From: Candidatus Poribacteria bacterium
GTDB lineage: Bacteria; Poribacteria; WGA-4E; GCA-2687025
Length of the DNA stretch: 64,000 nucleotides
Direction: 5' to 3'
Assembly: GCA_026004875.1 (NCBI GenBank)
Contig: BPJZ01000002.1
Location: 1 to 64,000, forward strand
Below, one piece after another: positions 56,186-64,000 of the stretch. Every line of letters begins with the position of its first letter. Within the stretch, counting starts at the first letter, position 1. The notes below the pieces were generated by a model. The model was not told the DNA's origin, did no database searches, and worked only from the letters and a program-made list of their open reading frames with translations. The position numbers and the translations under genes are program-made.

Positions 56186-56561
56186 ATGCACAGCTACATT
56201 CCGATCTTGATTTTGCTGCTCCTGGCGATCGCCTTGGGCTTGGCGCTGATCGGTCTAGGAGCTTTGATCACGCGCACGCTGATCCGTCCCTCGCGCGCGC
56301 CCCGGAAGTACGACATCTACGAGTCGGGGGTCAATCCGATCCACGACGCACGGCTGCGCTTTTCGATCAAGTTCTACCTGATCGCGATGCTGTTCATCAT
56401 CTTCGATGTGGAGGTGGTGTTTTTTTTATCCTTGGGCGGTCGTCTTCCGGGAGATGGTGCGCGAGAACCTGCTGATCTTCTGGGAGATGGTCATCTTTGC
56501 TGGCATGCTGGCGCTGGGGCTGGTCTATCTTTGGCGGAAAGGCGGGCTGGACTGGGAGTGA
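56186..56561 (+). CDS. nuoA: NADH-quinone oxidoreductase subunit A, one frameshift
   Basis: Membrane subunit of complex I, about 124 residues with three helices. Before the break: GALITRTLIRPSRAP, YESGVNPIHDARLRFSIKFY and MLFIIFDVEVVFF. After it: YPWAVVFREMVREN and ALGLVYLWRKGGLDWE. The frame requires one T fewer in the run of eight T at 56420-56427. Read straight through, the C-terminus loses NuoA similarity. A GGGAGG site precedes the ATG. First gene of the operon; the next gene is nuoC, so nuoB is missing from its usual place. Confidence 0.88.
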
Positions 56562-56603
56562 GCTTCCTCCGGCCCGAAACGCTTTTAGAAGGCGGGTGTA
56601 CCG

Positions 56604-57139
56604 ATGAGCAGCGAGAACGTCGCACCGGCTGAGTCTTCCACGGCGGCCCCGCTTTCGGTCGAGCGGCTACGAGAGCGGTTTGGCGAAGCCCTCCTTTCGG
56701 TGGAGGAGCGCGCGCGGGGAGTGGACCGTTGTCGTCCCCCGCGAGCGGGTTCACCAGGTGCTGGCCTTTCTCCGAGACGATCCCAAGTTGGAATACAAGT
56801 ACCTGGTGGACCTGACCGCCGTGGACTATCTCAAGCTGGATTCGGTTCGGCAACGGTACGGCGGCGCTCGGTATATGGTGGTGTACCACCTGTACTCTCA
56901 CCTGCACCAGGACGACCGGACGCTGAATCGGATTCGGATCAAGACCACCGGTTCCGGAGGGGGAGGAGGTCGTCCCGACGGTCACCGATCTGTGGAAGGC
57001 GGCCAACTGGGCCGAACGCGAGGTCTACGACATGTTCGGCATCCGGTTTGAAGGGCATCCGGATCTTCGACGCATCCTGATGCCCGACTATTTTCAGCAT
57101 TATCCTCTCCGGAAGGGACTATCCGGTGAAGGGGGCTAG
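56604..57139 (+). CDS. nuoC: NADH-quinone oxidoreductase subunit C, two frameshifts
   Basis: Peripheral-arm subunit of about 177 residues. Skipping one base at about 56716 and one at about 56950 yields [49 protein letters not shown] and the signature [20 protein letters not shown], ending in [14 protein letters not shown]. All expected NuoC blocks are present, so the gene is intact apart from the extra bases, both next to short G or C runs. Its end overlaps the GTG of nuoD by 14 bases. Confidence 0.88.
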
Positions 57140-58455
57140 GCGAACCGGGGCCGCGTTCGACTTTGAGCAGATGCCCTCGACGCCGGTGCATCGTCCGGAG
57201 TTGTTGCCCTCCCGCCGACGAGGACGGGATCGAGTCGCAGACGATGGTCCTGAACTTTGGTCCCCAACACCCGGCCACCCACGGAACGCTTCACCTGGAG
57301 GTGGAACTGGACGGGGAGCGAATCGTCAGCTGCACGCCGCACCTAGGGTACCTGTCATACCGGCTTTGAGAAGCTCGGCGAGAAGTTCAACTGGAACCAG
57401 TACGTCGTCGTGACCGACCGGATGAACTACCTCTCGCCATTGGCAAACAACTTCGCCTACTGCCTGGCCGTCGAAAAACTGCTAGGTCTGGAGGTCCCCA
57501 AGCGGGGCCAGTACTATCGGGTGATCCTCGCCCGAGCTGTCCCGAATCGCCGACCATATGGTCTGGCTCGGCACCCATGCGTTGGACATCGGCGCCTTCA
57601 CTGTCTTCCTGTGGGCGTTCACGCAACGGGAGAAGATCTACACGATCTTTGAGGCCTGCACCGGCGCTCGGCTGACGGTTAGCTTTACCCGTGTCGGAGG
57701 GGGTGGCCAACGACATTCCCGACACGATGGTGCCGCTGGTGCGGGAATTCCTCAAAGAGTTCCGAGAACAGGCGCTTCCGGAGATGGAGGCCCTGCTCAA
57801 CAAAAACCGCATCTGGATCGACCGGACCAAGGGAGTGGGAGTCATCTCCGCCGAAGAGGCGATCAATTGGGGACTGACCGGGCCGTGCTTGCGTGGCTCC
57901 GGGATTCCCTGGGATATCCGAAAGGTCGAACCCTATTCCTCCTATGAGGATTTCGACTTCGAGATCCCTTATGGTAAGAACGGCGACACCTACGATCGCT
58001 ACCTGGTCCGCTTGGAGGAGCTCCGCCAGAGCTGCAACATCATCGAACAGGCGGTTGAGAATCTCCCTGAAGGACCGGTCAACTGCCTAGACCATAAGCA
58101 CCGGTTGCCGGACAAAAGCCACGTCTACAAGACGCCGGACCACACCCACCCTTACGATCCGACCCACCCGTACGGATCGATCGAGGGGCTGATCCATCAT
58201 TTCAAGCTGATCATGCCCGGGCACGGGTTTCAGGCGCCGGTGGGGGAGGCGTACGCGGCGACCGAGTCGCCTAATGGCGAGCTGGGCTTCTATGTGGTCA
58301 GCGACGGGCACGACGTGCCGTACCGAGTGCGGGTTCGACCGCCGTCCTTCTACAACTATCAGGTGCTGCCTCGCCTCCTGGAGGGGCACATGGTGGCGGA
58401 CATCGTAACGGTCTTGGGCAGTCTGAACGTGATCGCCGGAGAGCTAGACCGATAG
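57126..58455 (+). CDS. nuoD: NADH-quinone oxidoreductase subunit D, four frameshifts
   Basis: Quinone-site subunit homologous to NiFe-hydrogenase large subunits, about 441 residues after skipping one base at about 57211, 57353, 57531 and 57701. Blocks: [86 protein letters not shown] and the C-terminal [20 protein letters not shown]. The first break follows the start at 57126 (GTG inside the nuoC end). The final 250 residues are unbroken. The breaks are all single extra bases and all before 57704. Confidence 0.9.
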
Positions 58456-58482
58456 AAGAGCCGGTGGGAGGAGCAGGAACCG

Positions 58483-58962
58483 ATGGCGTTTGAGTTCACT
58501 CCGGATCGCTGGGAGCGATTCCAGGAGATTCTTAGCCACTATCCTCCGGAGCGGAAACAGGCCGCAATGCTCCCAACGCTCCACCTGGCCCAGGAGCAGA
58601 ACGGCTACATCTCCCCGGAAGTGATGGAGTACGTCGCCCAACTGTTGGACGTCTCTCCGGCCCAGGTGCTGGACGTGGTGACCTTTTACCCGATGTTCTT
58701 TCAGGAGCCGGTCGGGAAGTACATCGTTCGGGTTTGTCACACGTTGCCTTGTGCGCTTTGCGGCTGCCGAAAGATCATCGAGCACTTAACCGAGAAGCTT
58801 GGGATCGGGATGGAAGAGACGACGCCGGATGGGAAGTTCACCCTTCTGGGGGTCGAATGTCTGGCCGCCTGCAACCAGGGCCCGGTGATGATGGTCAACG
58901 AGGAGCTATACGGCAACTTGACGCCGGAGAAGGTGGACGAGATCCTGGACGGCCTGGAGTAG
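58483..58962 (+). CDS. nuoE: NADH-quinone oxidoreductase subunit E
   Basis: Thioredoxin-fold [2Fe-2S] subunit of the NADH module, 159 residues. Cluster N1a ligands are in VCHTLPCALCG and ECLAACNQGPVMMV. LPTLHLAQEQNGYISPEVME is typical of the N-terminal part. It has normal length and an intact frame, and lies 27 bases after nuoD. Confidence 0.95.
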   Translation: MAFEFTPDRWERFQEILSHYPPERKQAAMLPTLHLAQEQNGYISPEVMEYVAQLLDVSPAQVLDVVTFYPMFFQEPVGKYIVRVCHTLPCALCGCRKIIEHLTEKLGIGMEETTPDGKFTLLGVECLAACNQGPVMMVNEELYGNLTPEKVDEILDGLE

Positions 58963-58992
58963 CGACTGAACGAACAACGCGGAGCCGCGCCG

Positions 58993-60399
58993 ATGGGAAC
59001 CCCTAAAGAGCTACGCATCCTCTACGAAAATATCGACCTGCCCGGCATGTACACCTTGGAGGTATATCAGCAGCACGGCGGTTACAAATCGCTGGAGAAG
59101 CTGTTTGAGATCGAGCCGGACGCGCTGATCGAGATGGTCAAGGAGTCCGGGCTTCGGGGCCGAGGGGGCGCCGGATTTTCGACCGGCCTGAAGTGGTCCT
59201 TTGTGCCCAAGGACGTTGAGCCGAAGTACCTTTGTGCCAACGCTGACGAATCGGAGCCGGGGACCTTCAGCAACCGGTACATCCTTCAGCAGAAGCCCCA
59301 CATGCTGATCGAAGGGATTATCATCGCCTGTTGGGCGCTGGGGATCCACACCGCATATGTTTACGTGCGCGGCGAATTTACGCTGGGCAAAAAGCGGCTG
59401 GACGCAGCGATTGCGGAGGCGTATCAGGCCGGTCTGCTTGGGAAAAACATCCGCGGCACCGGTTTCGACCTGGACGTTTACACGCATCCCGGCGCGGGCG
59501 CGTACATCTGCGGCGAGGAGACCGGCCTGATTGAGTCCTTGGAGGGGAAGCGCGGTCAGCCCCGCAACAAGCCTCCCTTCCCGGCGGTCCAGGGGCTGTT
59601 TATGAAGCCCACAGTTGTCCAGAACGTCGAGACGCTCTCCAATCTGCCCTTCATCGTCCAGAACGGCGTTGAGTGGTACAAAAACCTAGGAACGATCTAC
59701 AAGGACACGCCGCGCGGCGTGGACCCGATGAACACCGGCACCAAGCTGTACTGCGTCAGCGGCCACGTGGAGCGGCCAGGGGTCTACGAAGTGGAGATGG
59801 GCCTGACCGTTCGGGAGCTGATCGAGATGGCCGGTGGCGTCCGCGGCGGCCGTCAGGTCAAGGCGGTGATCCCCGGTGGAAGCTCCGCCCCCGTCTTGAC
59901 GCCCTACGAGCTGGACGTGCCGTGCGACTTTACCTGTTTGCAGATGAACAAAACCATGCTCGGCTCCGGCGGCGTGATCGTGATGGACGAGACGGTGAAC
60001 ACCGTCGAGGCGCTGCTGAACCTGATGGAGTTTTACGCGCACGAGTCTTGCGGGCAGTGCACGCCCTGCCGGAACGGCACGCCCTGGGTGCGGGACATCA
60101 CCCGGCGGATCTTTGAAGGCAGGGGCAAGCCGGGCGATGTGGATCACTTGATCGAGGTGGCCAATATGATCGCCGACGTGGACGCCTTCACCTGGAACAC
60201 CATCTGCGTCTTTGGGATCGCGGTGGCCTGGCCGGCGGTCAGTTTTGCGCGCAAGTTCCGGCCCGAGTTTGAAGCGCACATCCGCGAGGGGAGGCCCGTT
60301 GTGCTGCCGGTGGAGGAGGCGGTCACCCCGCCGGAGGAGAACTACGCCTGGCCACAGACGATCCCCGAAGCGGTCCGCCGCCCGACGTGGGACTATTGA
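58993..60399 (+). CDS. nuoF: NADH-quinone oxidoreductase subunit F
   Basis: NADH- and FMN-binding subunit, 468 residues. The NADH site is GLRGRGGAGFSTGLKWSF, the FMN site ANADESEPGTFSNRYI and AYICGEETGLIESLEG, and the N3 [4Fe-4S] ligands ESCGQCTPCRNG plus a later cysteine (NTICVFG). Length and motifs are complete. It lies 30 bases after nuoE; nuoG follows after 33 bases. Confidence 0.96.
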   Translation: MGTPKELRILYENIDLPGMYTLEVYQQHGGYKSLEKLFEIEPDALIEMVKESGLRGRGGAGFSTGLKWSFVPKDVEPKYLCANADESEPGTFSNRYILQQKPHMLIEGIIIACWALGIHTAYVYVRGEFTLGKKRLDAAIAEAYQAGLLGKNIRGTGFDLDVYTHPGAGAYICGEETGLIESLEGKRGQPRNKPPFPAVQGLFMKPTVVQNVETLSNLPFIVQNGVEWYKNLGTIYKDTPRGVDPMNTGTKLYCVSGHVERPGVYEVEMGLTVRELIEMAGGVRGGRQVKAVIPGGSSAPVLTPYELDVPCDFTCLQMNKTMLGSGGVIVMDETVNTVEALLNLMEFYAHESCGQCTPCRNGTPWVRDITRRIFEGRGKPGDVDHLIEVANMIADVDAFTWNTICVFGIAVAWPAVSFARKFRPEFEAHIREGRPVVLPVEEAVTPPEENYAWPQTIPEAVRRPTWDY

Positions 60400-60432
60400 T
60401 CCGTCAGAGGAGGGAAGAAGAGAGGACGCGGC

Positions 60433-62076
60433 ATGGCCAAGATCACCATTGACGGGCGCGAGTATGAGGTCTCCGACGGTCTCTCGGCGGTCCAGGCCGC
60501 CGCGGAGGTCGGCGTTCTGATCCCCCACTACTGTTATCATCCGGCGCTGCCGGCCCCGGCCAACTGCCGGATGTGCCTGATCGAGCTGACGCCGCCGGGA
60601 GCGCCGGGGCCGCTTCGTCAGTTGGCGACCGCCTGCACCACCCGGGTCGCCGACGGGATGGTCATCACGACCAACAGCCCTCGCGTCAAGCGGGGCCGCG
60701 AGATGACGCTGGAGTTCCTTTTGATCCACCACCCCTTGGATTGTCCCACCTGCGACGAGGCCGGAGAGTGCGACCTGCAGGACTTCACGTTTCTCTTTGG
60801 TCCCGATCGGAGCAAGTATCAGGAAGCCAAAAGAGTTCCGCCGCGAAAGACGCTTGGCCCTTACGTGGAGATCTTTAAGACGCGCTGCATCGTTTGCACG
60901 CGCTGTGTTCGCTTTACCGAGGAGATCAGCGGGACGCGGGAGCTATGCCTGGTCAACCGCGGCGTTCACGACGAGATCGATATCTACCCAGGCCGCGAGC
61001 TGAACAACAAGCTTTCAGGCAACGTCGTAGACCTGTGTCCAGTCGGAGCGCTGCTGAGTCGGGACTTTCTCTACCGCTCTCGGCCCTGGTTCCTCCAGAA
61101 GGTCAACTCGATCTGTCCGCGCTGCAGCAAGGGGTGCAACATCACCGTCGAGTATCGGGACGGCGAAGTTGTCCGGCTCCGCCCGCGCTACAACGGCGAG
61201 GTGAACGACTTTTGGATGTGCGACGATGGGCGCTTCGGCTACCACTATTTGAACAGCCCTCAGCGGCTTCGGCGGCCCATGGTTCGCCAGGAGGGCGAAG
61301 AGCCAGAGCCGACGGTCTGGCCCCAGTTTTTCGACGCGATGGAACGCGCGGTCGGCGAGTTGGGCGGGGAGCAGTTCGCCGTGGTCGCCTCGGCCTGGAA
61401 TACCAACGAGGAGTTGTATCTAATCCGCCGCTTTGCCGACGAGGTGCTTCGGACCAAGCGATTAGGGCTGCTGGCCGCTCCGATCGGTCAGGAGGAACGC
61501 TTTCCCAAGTTCGTCATCGAGGGGGACAAAAATCCCAACCGAACTGGGGCCCAGCTGATCCTGGGCGAGGCGGTCTCCACCGACGATGCGCTTTGGGAGA
61601 TGCTCGCCGAAGCCAAGGGCGCTTTGATCTTTGGTGGAATTCCGGAGCTGAGCCTTCCGGAGCGGGCTCGGGAGATCCTTGCCGGTCTGGAGTTCCTGGC
61701 GGTGGTGGACATCCTCCCCTCGGAGCTGACGGCTCTGGCCGAATGGATCCTTCCCGGCACCGGCTTTACCGAAAAGGAGGGCTGCTTCACCAACTCGCAA
61801 CGGCGGGTTCAGGCCCTGGAGCGGGCAATGGAGCCGCTGGGCAACGCGCTTCCCGAGTGGCAGCTGTTGAGCTACCTCGCTAACGTTCTGGGCGCCGACT
61901 GGTCTTACAGCTCCGTGCGCCAGATCACTCAGGAGCTGGCCGAGACGGTTTCGGCCTTTGAAGGCGCTACCCCGGAGACGATCGGAAAGCGAGGATACGT
62001 GTTGGGCAGCGGGCCCAAGCCACCGGAGACGCCCCTCAAGGGCAACGACGCCTATGCGGCGATGTTCTGGCCGTAG
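60433..62076 (+). CDS. nuoG: NADH-quinone oxidoreductase subunit G, short form
   Basis: Iron-sulfur subunit of 547 residues, shorter than E. coli NuoG (about 900). Cluster N1b ligands are in HYCYHPALPAPANCRMC, N5 in HHPLDCPTCDEAGECDLQ, N4 in RCIVCTRCVRF and CPVGAL. An N7-type motif remains: CPRCSKGC, then 27 residues, then Cys in FWMCDDG. The molybdopterin-oxidoreductase-like C-terminal region is reduced. The frame is unbroken, so the short length is real in this sequence. Confidence 0.93.
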   Translation: MAKITIDGREYEVSDGLSAVQAAAEVGVLIPHYCYHPALPAPANCRMCLIELTPPGAPGPLRQLATACTTRVADGMVITTNSPRVKRGREMTLEFLLIHHPLDCPTCDEAGECDLQDFTFLFGPDRSKYQEAKRVPPRKTLGPYVEIFKTRCIVCTRCVRFTEEISGTRELCLVNRGVHDEIDIYPGRELNNKLSGNVVDLCPVGALLSRDFLYRSRPWFLQKVNSICPRCSKGCNITVEYRDGEVVRLRPRYNGEVNDFWMCDDGRFGYHYLNSPQRLRRPMVRQEGEEPEPTVWPQFFDAMERAVGELGGEQFAVVASAWNTNEELYLIRRFADEVLRTKRLGLLAAPIGQEERFPKFVIEGDKNPNRTGAQLILGEAVSTDDALWEMLAEAKGALIFGGIPELSLPERAREILAGLEFLAVVDILPSELTALAEWILPGTGFTEKEGCFTNSQRRVQALERAMEPLGNALPEWQLLSYLANVLGADWSYSSVRQITQELAETVSAFEGATPETIGKRGYVLGSGPKPPETPLKGNDAYAAMFWP

Positions 62077-62120
62077 TCACACGGTTTCGTCCAGAGGACG
62101 ACGAAAACGAGGACGGAAGG

Positions 62121-63293
62121 ATGCTGTTCCTACTGATCGCACAACTGGTCGCAACGCTGGGGAAGATCGTCTTCCTCTTTGCGTTCGTTCTGACCGTCGT
62201 GCCGCTGCTGGTTTGGGCAGAGCGGCGGATCAGCGCTTGGATTCAGGACCGGAAGGGTCCCAACCGGGTGGGACCGGCGGGGTTGCTGCAGCCGCTGGCC
62301 GACCTGATTAAGTTCCTGAGCAAAGAGAGCTTCGTTCCTGAGCGGGCGGAACGGTTCCTTTACAACCTCGCGCCGCTGCTGATGCTGGTTCCGGCGCTGA
62401 TGGTTGGCGCGGTGATCCCCTGGTCCAAGCCGATCCCGCCGGACAGTTGGATCGGCTACTGGCTCTCCGCGGTGGACTGGGCGCCGGAAGGAATTCCCTT
62501 CCAGGTGATCGACGTGGATATCGGGATTTTGTACTTCTACGCGTTGGCTTCGCTGGGGGTCTACGGGGTGATCCTGGCCGGATGGGCGGCGAACAACAAG
62601 TACACCCTCCTGGGCGGCCTGCGGGCCTCCGCCTCGATGGTGAGCTACGAACTGAGCTTGGGGCTCTCGGTGGTGGTAGTGCTGCTCATGACCGGCACGC
62701 TGCGGATCAACGGAATTGTGGACTGGCAACAGGGGGCTTGGCTGGTCTTTTATCAACCGTTAGCCTGTCTGACCTTTATGGTCACCGTCTTTGCCGAGAA
62801 CAACCGGCTGCCCTTCGACCTGGCCGAGTCGGAACAGGAGTTGGTCGGGGGGTACCACACAGAGTACGGCGGGATCAAGTTCGCTCTGTCCATGCTGGCC
62901 GAGTACGCCCATATGGCGATCAACTCGGCGCTGATCGCCTCGCTGTTCTTTGGCGGGTGGCGTTGGTTCGGCCTGGAGGACCGCCTTCCGTGGTGGGCAA
63001 CGCTCCTGCTCTTTATCGGAAAGGCGCTCTTCTTCATGTTTTTCTTCATCTGGGTGCGTTGGACCTTCCCTCGGTTCCGGTTCGATCAGGTGATCCACCT
63101 GGGCTGGAAGGTGCTCCTGCCGATGACGCTGGGGAACGCGATCGCCACAGCGGTGGCGTTGGTGTTGGTGGAACGATCCGGCTGGCCGCTGTGGCCGGTG
63201 GTGATGGCCGGTCAGGTGGTGGTCGTCGCTGGAGCGATCCTCGGCTCGACGATCCAGACGCGCCGCCTCCAGGCCCGCGCTGCGGCCTCCTAG
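62121..63293 (+). CDS. nuoH: NADH-quinone oxidoreductase subunit H
   Basis: Membrane subunit next to the quinone chamber, 390 residues with about eight or nine helices. Signature blocks: VWAERRISAWIQDRKGPNRV, GLLQPLADLIKFLSKE, TVFAENNRLPFDLAESEQEL, GGYHTEYGGIKFALSMLAEY and FFIWVRWTFPRFRFDQ. The frame is intact. nuoJ follows after 10 bases, so nuoI, normally found here, is absent. Confidence 0.96.
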   Translation: MLFLLIAQLVATLGKIVFLFAFVLTVVPLLVWAERRISAWIQDRKGPNRVGPAGLLQPLADLIKFLSKESFVPERAERFLYNLAPLLMLVPALMVGAVIPWSKPIPPDSWIGYWLSAVDWAPEGIPFQVIDVDIGILYFYALASLGVYGVILAGWAANNKYTLLGGLRASASMVSYELSLGLSVVVVLLMTGTLRINGIVDWQQGAWLVFYQPLACLTFMVTVFAENNRLPFDLAESEQELVGGYHTEYGGIKFALSMLAEYAHMAINSALIASLFFGGWRWFGLEDRLPWWATLLLFIGKALFFMFFFIWVRWTFPRFRFDQVIHLGWKVLLPMTLGNAIATAVALVLVERSGWPLWPVVMAGQVVVVAGAILGSTIQTRRLQARAAAS

Positions 63294-63303
63294 GAGAGAG
63301 ACG

Positions 63304-63819
63304 ATGCAACTGGTGCTTTTTGTGCTCTTTGGACTGTTCGCCGTCCTGGGCGGTCTTATAGTGGTAGGAAACCGAAACCCGATCTATAGCGCTCTAGGGC
63401 TGGTTGTCGCTCTGTTTTCCATCTCGGCTCTCTATGTGATCCTGGGCGCCTATTTTGTCGCGGCGGTCCAGGTGATCGTCTACGCCGGGGCGATCGTCGT
63501 TCTCTTCCTGTTTGTGATCATGCTTTTAAACCTGAACGACCGGGAACGGCTGCGGGAGCAGTTTACCCTCCGCTCGGTGATCGGGATCGTCCTTGGGTTG
63601 GTCTTTGTGGCGGTGACCGGCCTGACCGTCTGGGCGGTGGTGCATCCGGGAACCGGCGCAGCCATGCCCCTCTCCGATGTAGGACACACCAAGCAGGTGG
63701 GTCGGCTGCTCTTTTCGAACTACCTGTTGCCCTTTGAGGTGACCTCGGTGATTCTGTTGGCCGGGATGGTTGGCGTGCTGGTGCTGATCCGGTTTCACGG
63801 GCGCGGACACCGAAGCTAG
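63304..63819 (+). CDS. nuoJ: NADH-quinone oxidoreductase subunit J
   Basis: Small membrane subunit of 171 residues with five helices. Conserved region: NPIYSALGLVVALFSISALY and VQVIVYAGAIVVLFLFVIML. The C-terminal helix SVILLAGMVGVLVLIRF is typical. It lies between nuoH and nuoK with short gaps. Confidence 0.95.
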   Translation: MQLVLFVLFGLFAVLGGLIVVGNRNPIYSALGLVVALFSISALYVILGAYFVAAVQVIVYAGAIVVLFLFVIMLLNLNDRERLREQFTLRSVIGIVLGLVFVAVTGLTVWAVVHPGTGAAMPLSDVGHTKQVGRLLFSNYLLPFEVTSVILLAGMVGVLVLIRFHGRGHRS

Positions 63820-63834
63820 CAAGGGAGTTAGACC

Positions 63835-64000
63835 ATGGACCCGACGATCTTTCGGCTCTGCATGACGCTCAGCGCGATCCTCTTTACGCTGGGCGTGGTC
63901 GGTGTAGTGGTCCGTCGAAACGCGATCGTCCTGTTCATGTGCATTGAGCTGATGCTCAACGCGGCGAACTTGGCCTTTGTCGGATTTGCCCGCTATTTCG
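63835..64000 (+). CDS. nuoK: NADH-quinone oxidoreductase subunit K, 3'-partial
   Basis: The first 55 codons of NuoK, cut by the window end. [20 protein letters not shown] and [17 protein letters not shown] show the conserved second helix with its membrane glutamate used in proton transfer. It lies 15 bases after nuoJ with AAGGGAG upstream. Confidence 0.94.
   Translation, partial: MDPTIFRLCMTLSAILFTLGVVGVVVRRNAIVLFMCIELMLNAANLAFVGFARYF

Noticed and set aside
56420-56427. Run of eight T in nuoA as a programmed slippage site
   Set aside because: Long T runs can cause transcript slippage, but the neighbouring breaks in nuoC and nuoD have the same one-base sign without such runs, so a shared sequence-error cause is simpler.

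Overview
The window (about 62% GC, coding on both strands with very little spacer) reads as part of a chromosome of an uncultured, two-membraned bacterium. Evidence for an outer membrane is a TonB-dependent receptor, a predicted beta-barrel fused to a transglutaminase-like domain, and a secreted protein with a FlgD-like C-terminal domain. The mix of sugar-acid enzymes, a LamG lectin, DUF4838 and Gfo/Idh genes, and the tail of the LamG protein, recall Poribacteria and neighbouring FCB-type lineages. That placement is an impression, not a demonstrated result.

Layout. 1-1793: siroheme sulfite/nitrite reductase joined to a HEPN-like and a TusA-like module. 1876-6131: an unknown gene, an orphan ABC ATPase, cysteine desulfurase and D-galactonate dehydratase. 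6334-13979: thioredoxin, a tautomerase-tricorn protease-trihaem membrane cytochrome run, acetyl-CoA synthetase and a DtxR-type regulator. 13995-16123: dapF and lysA. 16322-28822: one co-directional run with a GNAT enzyme, a giant beta-propeller/Ig protein, a barrel-transglutaminase protein, a FecR-like protein, a CHASE2 histidine kinase, an AAA+ response regulator without a GAFTGA loop, and a sigma-70-family factor. 28828-35109: pyruvate dehydrogenase E3, E2 and E1 plus a lipoate ligase. 35104-41243: nucleotide-sugar dehydrogenase, DUF4838 and LamG proteins, a DHDPS-family aldolase and a HAD phosphatase. 41202-45229: a selenocysteine operon, selA-selB-SGNH hydrolase-tRNA-Sec. 45354-55882: a duplicated-domain protein, an FAH-Gfo/Idh-FAH operon, the TonB receptor, nicotinate phosphoribosyltransferase, the UPF0210/double-ACT pair and an unknown protein. 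56186-64000: complex I genes nuoA-C-D-E-F-G-H-J-K, without nuoB or nuoI.

A striking technical or biological feature is that about 22 reading-frame breaks are almost all of the same kind (one extra base). They are concentrated in three tracts of about 1.2-1.3 kb (261-1502, 27005-28189 and 56420-57703), plus one isolated case near 52963. The tracts cross gene borders, nearly every extra base lies in a short homopolymer, and no recoding motif recurs. I therefore favour local consensus errors, but the uniform direction deserves a direct check.

The most system-like content is the 12.5-kb envelope-sensing operon ending in its own kinase, regulator and sigma factor, and the compact selenocysteine operon with an embedded SGNH hydrolase. 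Two transcript leaders (27700-27883 and 56073-56185) contain extensive complementary segments that could form alternative RNA structures.
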